NCBI GenBank assembly: GCA_963921195.1
Contig: OY992538.1
Coordinates: 54,984,852 to 55,048,851, forward strand
Length of the DNA: 64,000 nt
Direction: 5' to 3'
Source of the DNA: Pegoplata infirma
Taxonomy: Eukaryota > Arthropoda > Insecta > Diptera > Anthomyiidae
A program made the translations under genes and the position numbers. Numbering within the stretch: the first letter of the stretch is position 1; every line of letters starts with the position of its first letter. A model generated the notes under the pieces. It was not told the DNA's origin, made no database searches, and saw only the letters and a program-made list of their open reading frames with translations. Of this stretch, positions 11,938-23,800 are shown in pieces.

Positions 11938-13085
11938 AATTGTACATTAAAGATGCGATGCACGCGTGAGTGTGACTGATACTCTTGACTTATTTTCCCT
12001 TTATAAAGAGCAACAAATTGTAAAATTTGGCTAAACTTTAAGTTTTGTCCCGAAAAAACAAAAAAAAAAATTAAAATTTTTAAAATTTCTAAATATCTTA
12101 GTTTCTTGAGATCACCTATATTTTTAGATGTCATCACTTATAATTTTGATAAAAATTCCAATTTTGTATAAAAAATGTTGGTTATAGAAATTGAATGACT
12201 GTGTCCCATTATTCGACCACCCCCCGTACATTTCTTTGTTATTCGTAATAGGGTAGTATGTATTTATGTGGGTGTAAGTAGAGGTGGTTTTACTAATGGT
12301 TCACTTTTGATTCTTGTTTTTTTTCGTTTTTTGTTTTTTTTTTGTAGTTTATGTCAAATTGGTATGAGCTTAAAAGGGGATTTAGTTTTATGATTTCATT
12401 TAACATACAGTACGAGTGCCATAATGGATTCTTTATGTTTTGTTTGCCTCAATGTGTGTGAATGTGGTTCCATTAAGGGTTGTTGTCTTACATAGCATTC
12501 TGTTGAATTCATTTTTTCTCGTTTTGAGTCATTTCGAGATTTTGTTGGAATTTGCTTTTTTTTGTTTTTGTGCAAAAATGTTTGACGATTATTTCAAACA
12601 TATTTGTTTGTGCCTCCCAGAAAAAAAATGTATTTCTTGTTATTATGATTTTTATTTTTTTTTGTGTGTGAGTTTTTTTTTTAAATTTCTTTCTGTTAAC
12701 GACCTTGAGTTAAACAGTAGAAAATGTAACAAATTACTGAAATGAGTCATGTTTTTTTTGTAAAGAATTGTTTTTAATCTAAAATTTGGGTGATGGAGGA
12801 GAAGAAATGGTATGAAAAATTACAAATAGTTAAGATATTGCATATTTGTAGGGTGTTGGGAATAATTGGAAATTTAAAAGTGTTTTGAGAGCATCAGATT
12901 TTAAATTAAACATAGATTTTTTTTTAAGATCGTACTTAGTTTTTCTAGTTGAAGCAATGAGTGGCCTCAAATTTTAATATTTATGCAATTGGGGTTAATA
13001 AAACAAAAATGTCAAAAATTTGAGATCACTCATATATTACAAAAAAAAATTAATATAACATTTTACATAAAATTTTTTAACAATT
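11938..13085. other. Intronic low-complexity stretch, no gene supported
   Basis: T-rich on the + strand from about 12300 to 12780. The 101-codon frame at 12440-12745 is composed mainly of Phe, Leu and Cys from T-runs and starts at a non-ATG codon, so I do not call it. Nothing else stands out. Confidence 0.5.
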
Positions 13086-13089
13086 TAAA

Positions 13090-13950
13090 TTTTCTAACAA
13101 AAATTATTTAGTTATCGATGTATCGATAACACAAAATTTTTCATAAAAAATTATTTAGTAATCGATGTATCAACAACACAAAATTTTTTATAGAAAATTA
13201 TTTAGTGATCAATGCATCGATAACACAGAGTTTTCTACAAAAATTATTTAGTTAACGATGTAATTATAAAACAAAAATTTTCTATAGAAAACTATTACGT
13301 ATTGATAACACAAAATTTTCTATAGAAAATTATTTAGTTATCGATAACACAAAATTTTCTATAAAAAATTATTTAGATATCGATATATCGATGTACCGAT
13401 AACACAAAATTTTCTATAAAAAATTATTTAGTTATCGATGTATCGATAACACAAAATTTTCTATAAGAAATTATTTAGTTATCGATGTATCGATAACAGA
13501 AAATTTTCTGTAGAAAATAATTTAGATATCAATGTATCGATAACAGAAATTTTTCTATAGAAACTATTTAGTTATTAAGTTTCGACAACACAAAATTTTC
13601 CATAAAAAATTATTTAGTTATCAATGTATCGATAACACAAAATTTTTTATAAAAAAATTATTTTAGCTATCGATAACAGAAAATTTTCTATAGAAAATTA
13701 TTTAGTTATCGATGCATCGATAACAGAAAATTGTTTAAAGAAAATTATTTAGTTATCGATGCATCGATAACAGAAAATTTTTTAAAGAAAATTATTTAGT
13801 TATCGATAACACAAAATTTTCTGCAGAAAATTATTTAGTCTATATATAGTTATCGATATCTCGATAACACAAAATTTTCTATGGAAAATTCTTTAGTTAT
13901 CGATAACACAAAATTTTCTATAGAAAATTATTTAATTATCAATGTATCGA
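13090..13950. repeat. 47-bp TATCGATA palindromic satellite, left block
   Basis: The consensus unit has two perfect palindromic modules: GTTATCGAT-GT-ATCGATAAC, and AATTTTCTATAGAAAATT. The unit length is about 47 bp. This block has about 18 diverged copies. It is continuous with 15829-17420; a transposon split the array. Confidence 0.9.
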
Positions 13951-14754
13951 TACACTCAAAAAAATAACTTAGTCAAAATATTAGTAAAAGGTGTTGTAAT
14001 TTACTTCAACCAAACTTTAGCAAAAAAAATTGTAAAAATTTAACTTTTACAGTTTTTTTTGGCAATTTACTATTGGTAAAATACAAAAATTTTATGGTAC
14101 TTTTACTATATTTTCTTGCTAGTTTTTTTTTTTATTTTACTATAATTTTAGCAAAAATATTAGTATTTTCCTTAAAGAAATGGTAATACTTTTTATTTAT
14201 TTTTTCTTAGTTTTAAGAAAAAAAAAAAATGTTTAAAGTGTTCTAGTGTGAAAAAAACTCATTGCAGATTGATGATGCTGCCAATGCCATAGCAAAGTAG
14301 CCATCCATCAACTGCATGTGCGCTCAAAAATAGGCTACACAATTTTTAGTATTTTTTACCATATTTTTTGCTAATTTTACCATATTTTTTGCTAATTTTA
14401 TATGAAAATTTTTTAAAATTTGCCACCTAAATTGTTAATAAAAAGTTGATAATTTTGAAAAATTATTTTTTTAAAATGTTAACACATAGTTAGATATCTA
14501 ATCTTTAATATCCAAAAGTTTTTTTTTATTTTTTTTTTAAATACATGTGAAAAAAATTAAAAATTCGAAAAAAAAATGTTAATTTTTTACAAATTTTACA
14601 TGAAAATGTAAGAAATTTCTTGTGTAGACTACTACGCAATTCTCATTTGTTCTACTTAAGCTAAAAAAAATGACGCAAAAAAATAAAAAAAGTGAAGTGT
14701 TGTTCTTTAAGTTTTTTGTTTAAAGTGTTTAAGTGAAAAAAAAAAATCATTTTG

Positions 14755-14961
14755 GATTTTGATGTTGTTGGAAGTCCAGTTACTGCAACTACAGCTGCTG
14801 AGAAGAAGGCAAAAGAAGATGCTGCCACAACAACTGAAGTAATAGTTGATGCTGCTATTACTACATTTGAAGAACGTGGTGCTCAAAAACAGGCAAACAT
14901 TTTTTTAGTATATTCACCAAATTTTAAATCAACTACTAATCAGAGAAAAAAAAATTACTAA
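14755..14961 (+). pseudogene. Coding-like fragment inside the TA-flanked element
   Basis: An open frame with non-repetitive, Ala/Thr/Glu-rich peptide (DFDVVGSPVTATTAAEKK, then KEDAATTTEV and FEERGAQKQANIF). It contrasts with the surrounding low-complexity sequence. No ATG start is present in frame and it stops at 14961. It may be a captured gene fragment or a relic of the element's own protein. I do not recognise it. Confidence 0.4.
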
Positions 14962-15211
14962 ATAAAACAGTTTTTTTTACCAAATTACAAATTTTTTTTA
15001 TCTATTTCAATTTTACCATTTTTTTTGGTAATTTTACAATATTTTTTGATAATTTTACAAGGTTGATTTTTTACAAAAATAAAATGGTATTCTTGTAATT
15101 TTACCATTTTTTTCCTAATTTTTTGATTAGCAAAATGGTTTTGCTAATATTACCAAAATTTTTGCTACGTCCAAAACTACAGATTTTTTTGCTAATTTTA
15201 ACCATTTTTAT

Positions 15212-15797
15212 ACCCTCCAACTACAGTATGAGGGTATACTCACTTTGTCATTCCGTGTGTAACGCATCAAAATATCGGTCTAGGACCCCATAAAGTATAT
15301 ATATTTATGATCAGTGATCGATTCTAAGACATTCTAGCGATGTCCGTCCGTCCGTCCGTCCGTCTGTCCGTCCGTCTGTCCGTCTGTCCGTCTGTCCGTC
15401 TGTAGTTAACACGATGCAGTCCAAAATAAAAGAGCTAGACTCCCGACATTTGGCACGAATATGTCTTATGTTCCTAGGCAGGTTAAGTTCGTAAAGGAGC
15501 AAAATCGGACCAGGGGGAAAAAAGTTCCCCCTTGAAGAACTAAACCAACCTCTAAAAAAATACACTTTTTTACATGTTTTTTTTGTATTTTTGTTAATTA
15601 AATGAAACATTTGGTATATTTATCGCGATGGGAAGGTGCTCTCTCAACGTCCCCCACTGACCCTATCAACCCCCACCCCCCCCCCCCAAAAAAAAAAAGA
15701 AACGCCCCTGACAAATTTTTGTTTTACATTTTTTTTTACATTTTGGAGGGTATAATAGATTCGGCACAGCCGAATTTAACACTCTCACTTGTTTTTG
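15212..15797. mobile_element. mini-me-like element
   Basis: It starts TATACCCTCCAACTACAGTATG, has the TCGGTCTAGGACCCC core, a TATATATTTATG run and (GTCC/GTCT)n at about 15341-15402. It ends AATTTAACACTCTCACTTGT. Same subfamily as 20836-24916. Confidence 0.8.
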
Positions 15798-15828
15798 CTA
15801 GTTTTACAATATTTTTTTTTTGAGTGTA

Positions 15829-17420
15829 ACACAAAATTTTCTATAGAAAATTCTTTTCTTATCGATGTATTGATACAACAATATTTTGTATAGAAAATTA
15901 TTTAGTTATCGATGTATCGATAACATAAAATTTCTATAGCAAATTATTTAGTTATCGATGTATCGATAACACAAAATTTTCTATATAAAATTAATTAGTT
16001 ATCAATGTATCGATAACACAAAATTTTCTATAGAAAATTAATTAGTTATCGATGTATCGATAACACAAAATTGTACATATATAGAAAATTATTTAGTTGT
16101 CGATGTATCGATAACACAAAAGTTTTCTATAGAAAATTGTTTAGTTATCGATGTATCGATAACACAAAATATTCTATAGAAAATTATTTAGTTATCGATG
16201 TATCGATAACACAAAATTTTCTATAGAAAACTATTTAGTTATCGATATATTATTTAGTTATCGATGTATCGATAACACCAAATTTTCTATAGAAAATTTA
16301 TTTAGTTATCAATGTATCGATAACAGATTTTTTTTTGTAGAAAATTATTATAGCTAAAGACATCATAAATTTTTATTGAATATTATTTAGTTATCGATAA
16401 CAGAAATATTTTTAAAGAAAATTATTTAGTTATCAATGTATCGATAACAGAAAATGTTCTATAGAAATTTGTTTTCTTATCGATAAATCGATAACACAAA
16501 ATTTCCTATAGAAAAAAATATATAATTATCGATGTATCGATAACACAAAATTTATTATTGAAAATTATTTTAGCTATCGATAACTGAAAATTTTCTATAG
16601 AAAACTGTTTAGTTATCGAAGTATTGATAATAGAATATTTTTTATAGACAGTTATTTAGTTATCGATGCATCGATAACAGAAAATTTTCTATAGAAAATT
16701 ATTTAGATATCGATGTATCGATAACAGAAAATTTTCTATAGAAAATATTTAGTTATCGATGTATCGATAACTGAAAATGAAATTTATTAATTATCGATAA
16801 CCGAAAATTTTCTATAGAAAATTATTAGTTATTGATGCATCGATAACGCATTTATAACAGATAATCGATGTATCGATAGCACAAAATTTTCTGTAGAAAA
16901 TTATTTAGTTATCGATGTACATATATAGAAAAAAGAAATTTGTGTAGAAAATTTTGTGTTATCGGTACATTGACAACTAAATAATTTTCTATAGAAAATT
17001 TTGTGTCATCGATATTTCGATAGCTAAATAATTTTCTATAGAAAGTTTTTAGTTATCGATGAATCGATAACAGATAATTTCCCATAGAAATCTTTAAAGT
17101 TATCTGCGCATCGATAACAGATAATTTCCTATAGAAATCTTTAAAGTTATCTGCGCATCGATAACAGATAATTTTCCTATATCAATTAATAAAGTTATCG
17201 ATGTACCGATAACAGAAAATTTTATTTAGAGAATTATTAAGTAATCGATGTATCGATAAAAGAAACATTTTTTTAGAAAATTATTTAGCTATCGATTTAT
17301 TTAGTTGTCGATCTACCAATCACACGAAATTTTCTATAGAAAATTATTTAGTTATCGATAAATCAATAACACAAAATTTTTTACAGAAATTTGTTTTGGT
17401 TTAGTTATCGATGTGTTGAT
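15829..17420. repeat. 47-bp TATCGATA palindromic satellite, right block
   Basis: About 33 copies of the same unit as 13090-13950, including runs with perfect GTTATCGAT-GT-ATCGATAAC modules. TATCGATA is the DNA replication-related element core bound by DREF, and CGATA is the BEAF-32 core, in Drosophila. Divergence increases towards the right end. First exon B lies about 350 bases downstream. Confidence 0.9.
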
Positions 17421-17764
17421 TCGGCGAGGCGTTATCATTTTGAATCTGTTATCTATTTCCGGTTTCCCCAAAATCGTTGCCACATTGTTGGCTTAGCAAC
17501 TCTGGTTTTATTTTTTTTTTTTCTCTTTTTGCCTCTCTTTATCAGTTTATTTCTAATTTGCAACAATCAGCTGTTGAAAAATAAACAAATACATAAGAAA
17601 TTTTGTTTAGTGTAAAAAAGGCGGTTGTTTATTGCAAAAAATAAAAGAAAATCGTTATAATAAATGAAAATAATTAAAAAATTCGTGTAAAATAAAAGAA
17701 AAGTGTTAAAATTATACAATTAAACTAAAAGTTCCTAGTTTTAAGTACAAATGAAAGACAATAA
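17421..17764 (+). promoter_or_regulatory. Putative promoter/5' leader of first exon B
   Basis: The only stretch between satellite and exon B that is not repeat-derived. It contains a CAGCTG E-box near 17568 and a long A-rich leader. A five-codon upstream frame starts at ATG 17751 and its TGA (17766-17768) overlaps the ATG at 17765. No TATA box is obvious. Confidence 0.3.
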
Positions 17765-17771
17765 ATGATGG
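17765..17771 (+). CDS. Candidate alternative first coding exon B (Met-Met)
   Basis: ATGATGG|GTAAGTG: a strong donor after 17771 leaves one base (phase 1). Joined to the acceptor at 51747 it would add only Met-Met before the shared Glu, giving a 612-residue isoform. The overlapping upstream frame (17751-17768) would reduce initiation here. The evidence is the donor, the phase and the clean leader; coding content is too short to judge. It could also be a noncoding first exon. Confidence 0.35.
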
Positions 17772-17948
17772 GTAAGTGAAAAAAGTTGTGCAAATAACCA
17801 AAATGTAGATTCCATGCTATTCTATTGTCTGCCATTTGTTATTGTCTATAATTTATGTTAATATATTGTTTATAAACAAATTATTTGATAAGAGATTTAA
17901 TTACAATAGCATAACCTTAGTTTACGTTCATTTCTCAAAATCCGACGA

Positions 17949-18413
17949 AATCTGGTGAATGGACAAAAGATTTTATCCCGTATCGCGTGGTACCATTTTT
18001 GTAGTGGGCGTTTGCAAATAACAAAAATGGTGGGTGGATGCTACATTACAAACGGCAAAGGGATGCTACCAAAAACTTAAATTAGCTAATTCATTGAGTA
18101 GAAAGCAGAGCTTTTTTAATCATTATACACACCAAAGTCCGACTATTTGTATTACATCGAAATATGGTCCAGGACCAGATTAAGTACGTATTATTAATCC
18201 TTGATCTACTAGTTATGTCGTATTGTCTGCTTTATCTGTCCCCTCTATCTGTCTGTGGAAAGCATAATGCAGAACAAACCCAAAAAGCTAGATCGTTTAA
18301 GTTTAATACGTCTTATGTGCACGGACTGATAAAGTTTTAAAATTGCCATAATCGGACCAGGGAAAAATTACCACTTATGTAAACAACTAAACAAAACTTG
18401 ATATATATACATA
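17949..18413. repeat. Mini-me-related segment, first of two direct copies
   Basis: The segment from GATTTTATCCCGTATCGCG through AAAGTCCGACTATTTG recurs at about 18797-19740 with high identity. The second copy is inside the element at 18414-20610 and carries a further insertion. Confidence 0.7.
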
Positions 18414-20610
18414 CAGTGAGCATCTAAAGAAAGTGTACATGTCTAAAGCAGATGTAATTTGTAACGACAAAATTGAAAATAAAACCCCTTATTATTACAA
18501 AATATATAATGACTGGTTCCATTTAAAATAGCATAGGCAATCAGCCGATGGTGGTTCAATTTATCCAAAAATTAACATATCCATTCTTCTGATTTTTATT
18601 GAATTTCGGTTTTTGTTATTTAGTCGAAATTGTGAATGGTTCGTTTTATCGCTGTTCAAAGTTGGTATTTTGCAACAATTTTATGAAAAATACATAATGT
18701 TTAAATGATCGTATCTTTGGAACGCATCATCCGATTGTCACGAAATAAAGCGCAAAATAATGGTTATGTCCTGGTCTTAAAATAGAATTTTGATTTTGAT
18801 TTTATCCCGTATCGCATCATTTTTGTAGTGGGCGTTTGCAAATAACAAAAATGGTTGTGGATGCTACATTACAAACGGCAAAGGGATGCTACTAAAAACT
18901 TTTATTAGCAAATTCATTGAGTAGAAAGCAGAGCTTTTTTAATCATACACTAAAGTCCGACTATTTGTATTACATCGAAATATGGTCCAGGACCCAATTA
19001 AGTATATATTATTAATCCTTGATTTACTCTAACAAGGGAAGTATCTCAACCCTTATGAACCGATTTGCCTGAAACTTAAAATATAAATAAAAGAGACGAT
19101 TTTAAGATTGGGGTTTTAAAAATTCGTTGTCCCCTTATGAAACAAAGTTGCCCTTCGGGAAAATTTCGATAACTCCCGAACTAATAGGAATATCCTCTAG
19201 GGCAAAAATACGTGTCGACTTAAATTTAACAAAGATTATTTCGTATTCATATGGACATCGTAGGTCGTGGTCTTCATATAAATACCCCCCCCAAATTTAC
19301 ACATTTTTGTGAAAAAAGTATTTAAGAAAGCCGAATTTTTACAAGGTTATGCTACCGTTGGATAGGCATTAAAAAAAACCTTTCTTCTCATATGTAAACG
19401 TTTTTTTCGCCATTTTTGGACCCATGTTTTGAACCCTTAAATCCCCGATATGGCCGATAAGCCGAGACACCCCAACCTTAGAATAGTCCATTTTATATAT
19501 ATTTTACGTTTCATGCAAATTGCTTCATATAGGTTGAGATACTTCCCTTGAAGGACATTCTAGTGGTGTCGTTTTGTCTGCTCTATCTGTCCCATCTATC
19601 TATTTGTGAAAAGCATAATGCAGAAAAACCCAAAAAAGCTACAACATTCAAGTTTAATACCTATTTATTTAGTTAATGCACTGATAAAGTTTTCTCAAAT
19701 TGCCATAATCGGACCAGGGAAAAAAATTACACTTGGCTTACGCCGAAAAAATATAATAAATTAAAAAAAAATGTTTTTCTTATTTTCAAAATAAATTTTT
19801 AAAATTTAAAATAGTTTTTGAAATAAATAAATTTTAATTTGTGTTTTTGCTAATTTATCCCAAAATATCCAAAAACATGCACTTAAAACTTGGAAAAATG
19901 CACAAAATATGTATTTAAACCCAATATATGCAAAAATATGAAATTTTATCAAAAAATGCAAAAATATGCAAAAACAAATCGATGCCATTTTAACGCAAAT
20001 TTCTTGATTTGGAAAGATAATTGGTCGATATCGTTTTTAAACTATATAGAAAAAACATGCATTTGCATGGAAATCACATTCCTATTCATTACTATACACT
20101 TAGGTGTACTTAAATTAATAAACAATGAAATCTTTTCTTTGTTTACAAAAAATAGGTGTTTAAAAGAATCGGAGGTCAAAAAATGCATATTTTTTACTGC
20201 ATTTAATTCTTTTTTGGGTCGCTGAAAAACTGAGTTGATAACTGAATTTGAACCATTGTACTATTTTGTAACTTTTAAATGATTGGGCTTGAAAAAAATC
20301 AACTTAGGCCGCTGTTCCAAAAAAAGAGATCAACAAAACACTTAACTTGATTTCATTTGATTCGGAAATTTTCATGTGAATTGAAAAGTTGTGAAAGGCA
20401 GAACAGAGGCCTTAGAAATGTTTTTTAAAAATTTTCAAAAACACGTATACAAATTATTTCACTTTCCAGCGCGACCATCGTATCTCATTTAATATTTGCT
20501 CAATCTGGACGCTATCAAGCTTAAATTAAAGCTTGGTAAATTTCCTATATAGCATTTTAAGTAATAGTCGATTGATAATAGGTTTTATTTCTTTCTTTTG
20601 ACGCTCACTG
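18414..20610. mobile_element. TA-flanked Tc1/mariner-like element, ends CAGTGAGC
   Basis: Left TA|CAGTGAGCATCTAAAGAAAG; right, as complement, CAGTGAGCGTCAAAAGAAAG next to TA. TA duplication with CAGTG ends is typical of Tc1/mariner. I found no transposase frame; the inside is partly filled by mini-me-related sequence and the 518-bp element at 19033-19550. Confidence 0.7.
19033..19550. mobile_element. 518-bp element with perfect 19-bp terminal inverted repeats
   Basis: CAAGGGAAGTATCTCAACC at the left and its exact complement at the right. It interrupts a mini-me core (CTCTAA...GGACATTC). Only AA is shared at the flanks, so the superfamily is unclear. No coding capacity. Confidence 0.75.
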
Positions 20611-20835
20611 TAGATTAATTATATGTAAACTCGACCGATACTTCAATGCATTTTGCATGCTAAAAAGAGTACAAAACTCAGTAAGTATTAAACTACTATG
20701 GTTAGAGGTTTTAAAAACTTTAAAGAATCTTTAAGATTTAAGGACCTTAAAATTTGTTTACAGAATTTTTTTTTTAAGTCTGACACTCCATGCAGTCAAT
20801 TGAAGAATTAATGTTTACACATTTTTTTTACAATC

Positions 20836-23800
20836 AGTTTGTCATTCCGTGTGTAACGCATCGAAATATCGGTCTAGGACCCCATAAAGTATATACATAT
20901 ATTATTGATCAATGATCGATTCTGAGACATTCTAGTGATGGCCTTCAGTCCGTCCATCTGTCCGTCCGTCTGTCCGTCTGTAGAGGACACGATACAGTCC
21001 AAAATAAAATAGCTAGTTTTTGAAGTTTGGCACGACTATGTCTTATATTCCTAGGCAGAATAAGTTCGGAAATGGTCAAAATCGGACCAAGGGAAAAAAA
21101 GTTCCCCATTAAAGAACTAAACCAAACTCTGAAAAACGGTATTTTTTGCAGTGTTTTTTGTACTTTTTTTTAAGGAAATGCAACATTTTTATGTCGGAGG
21201 AAGCTCAAAACCCTGCATTTGGACCCAGCGGATAAAAAAAATTTAAATAAAGTTTGACCCGCCCCTTTTGTTTGCGTGGATATAAAAAATGTATTTTAAT
21301 AATGATTAATTGGATTAAATAATTGCATGAATCATAATAAATCCATTTGATAACATCTATCGCAAGGGGAAGGTGTCCCTCAATGTCTCCCACCTAGAGT
21401 TGTCAAAACCGATTTCCGAAGTATTCAAAAAATCGATTTTTTCTATATTTCCGGTTTTTTAAAACCGGTTTTTTTAAAAAGCCGGTTTTCGAAGTATTCG
21501 AGAAACCGATTTTTTGCTCTCGAATAATCGACTTTTTTATATTTAATTTTTTTTATTATTTTGCATTCAATATCGTTTTTTAGTAGCCATCTCAAAACTT
21601 TGAAGAACTTTTTAATTATACCTTAAAAGTAATTTAAAATCCTGAGTTGAAAGAGGGCTTTGGCCAGATACTGCATAGATAAATTACACTGTGCAACAAA
21701 TTTTGGGTCATCGCATTGAGCCTCAATGCCTTCAACGCCATATAAAAGTACACCATCAAGTGGACAAAATCACCAAAGGGTTTTGCAAAGTCAGTTCGGA
21801 TTTCTTTTTTATAGCCCACTGAAGTTTTCATTTTTTTATCAAAGGCGTTTGGAAAACGACAAAAATACTATAATAAGAACACATCTGAGCTTCAAAATAT
21901 GATTTGATGTCTTCAGTGAAATTTTATGGCGGTTCTTTTCTTAGAACATCTTAACCCTCTAACTATCATTTTAAGGGGTCATTTTGGTCCTTTTTCAAAA
22001 ACTAAACTTAGAAGTTTAACAAAACGTCCATTTAGAGGGTTAAAATGTTCTACAAATATTTTCCTCATAAAATTTCACTAGGGGTTGTCAAATGGTAAAA
22101 GTTTGTGCGACATGCGCAAAGTGCTTAAAAAGGGTCAAGTATAATTAATCAATGTTTGTTATTTTTTTTACCAAAGCAGTGTTAAAAAATATCGACAAAA
22201 AACAGTGCAAATATACTTTTGAGCTAAAAATGATTTTCTGATGTGTTTTATAAAATTTTATGATGACTCTTTTTTTTGACCAAATTAACCCTCTAACTCC
22301 CGTTTTAAAGGGTCATTTTTGTCCTTTTGTAAAAGAAATACAAAAAAGTCTATAAAAAAAACAGTTAGAGGGTTAAAATGTTTTACAAATATTTTCTGCA
22401 TCAAATTTTACTAGGGCACGTCTAAGACAGAAAGTTCGTACAGCATATAGAAAATGCTTAAAAATTTAAAAGTATTCAATTTTTTTATTTTTGGGCCGAA
22501 ATAAAAAAAAAAGTAGTTTGGTATTGTATTTGAGCGAAATCGGTTCAGCGGTTCAAAAGTTATGAACGAAAATATAAAAATACCTCGAAAATTGTGGTAC
22601 ATTCAACATAACCTAAAAACACAAAATGCTTTAATTCGGCGGCTGGTTGACACATGTGAACAGAATTGATCACCGAATGGTATTTAAACAAGTACAAACA
22701 TATTTAAAAAAAAAAAAAACATTTTCGTCGATTTTTTTTTTTTATCAAAAAATTTTTTGGCAGTTTTTTTTTATTTTTTTTTGTATTTTTTGCAAATAAA
22801 GTTTTTACATCGTGGAGGGTATTAATCCATTCGACAAAGTCGAATTTAACTTTGTTACTTGTTTTTTTTTTTTATATTTCGGCCCAAAAAAAATATAAAA
22901 AAAAAATTTGAATACTTTAAAATTTTTAAGCATTTTCTATATGCTGGACGAACTTTCTGTCTTAGACATGCCCTAGTAAAATTTGATACAGAAAACATTT
23001 GTAAAACATTTTAACCCTCTAACTGCCTTTTTATGGACTTTTTTGTATTCGGCTTTCATTCGGCTGCTGCTTAACACGTGTGAACAGAATTGATCACCGA
23101 ATGGTATTTTAACAAGTACAAACATATTTTTTTACAAAAAAAAATATTTTCGTCGAATTTTTTTTTACCAAAAAAAATTTTTTTTACCAAAAAAAAATTT
23201 TTTTTACCAAAAAAAATTTTTTTTTCGATTTTTTTTTTTTAAATGTTTGTTTTGTTTTTTAGCAAGTAAACTTTTTTACATTGTGGAGGGTATCAATAAA
23301 TTCGACAAAGTCGAATTTAACTTTTTTATTTGTTTTTTTTTTTATTTCGGCCCAAAAAAAAAAAATAAAAAAAAAAAAATTTAATACTTTAAAATTTTTA
23401 AGCATTTTCCATATGCTGGACGAACTTTCTGTCTTAGACGTGTCCTAGTAAAATTTGATGCAGAAAATATTTGTAAAACATTTTAACCCTCTAACTGCCT
23501 TTTTTTATAGACTTTTTTGTATTTCTTTTAAAAAAGGACAAAAATTACCCTTTAAAACGGGAGCTAGAGGGTTAATTTGGTCAAAGAAAAGAATCATCAT
23601 AAAATTTTTTAAAACACACCAGAACATAATTTTTAGCTCTAAAGTATATTTGCACTGTTTTTTGTCGATATTTTTTAACACTGCTTTGGTAAAAAAAATA
23701 ACAAACATTGATTATTTATACTTGACCCTTTTTAAGCACTTTGCGCATGTCGCACAAACTTTTACCATTTGACAACCCCCAGTAAAATTTTATGAGGAAA

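Larger units (their letters stand above)
13953..15826. mobile_element. TA-flanked CACTCAAA element inserted in the TATCGATA satellite
   Basis: TA|CACTCAAAAAAA at the left and TTTTTTTTGAGTG|TA at the right. Removing the element and one TA restores the satellite sequence CGATAACACAAAATTTT exactly. Interior: AT-rich TTTACTATATTTT-type motifs, a coding-like fragment (14755-14960) and a mini-me insertion (15212-15797). Same terminal family as 2073-5603. Confidence 0.85.

Noticed and set aside
12440..12745. 101-codon + strand open frame rich in Phe, Leu and Cys
   Set aside because: It starts at a non-ATG codon, is built from T-runs, has no splice context and resembles no family.
23455..23772. 105-codon + strand frame
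   Set aside because: Lies in the inverted-repeat interior of the 21395-24866 element; its complement arm gives mirrored shadow frames and there is no transposase motif.
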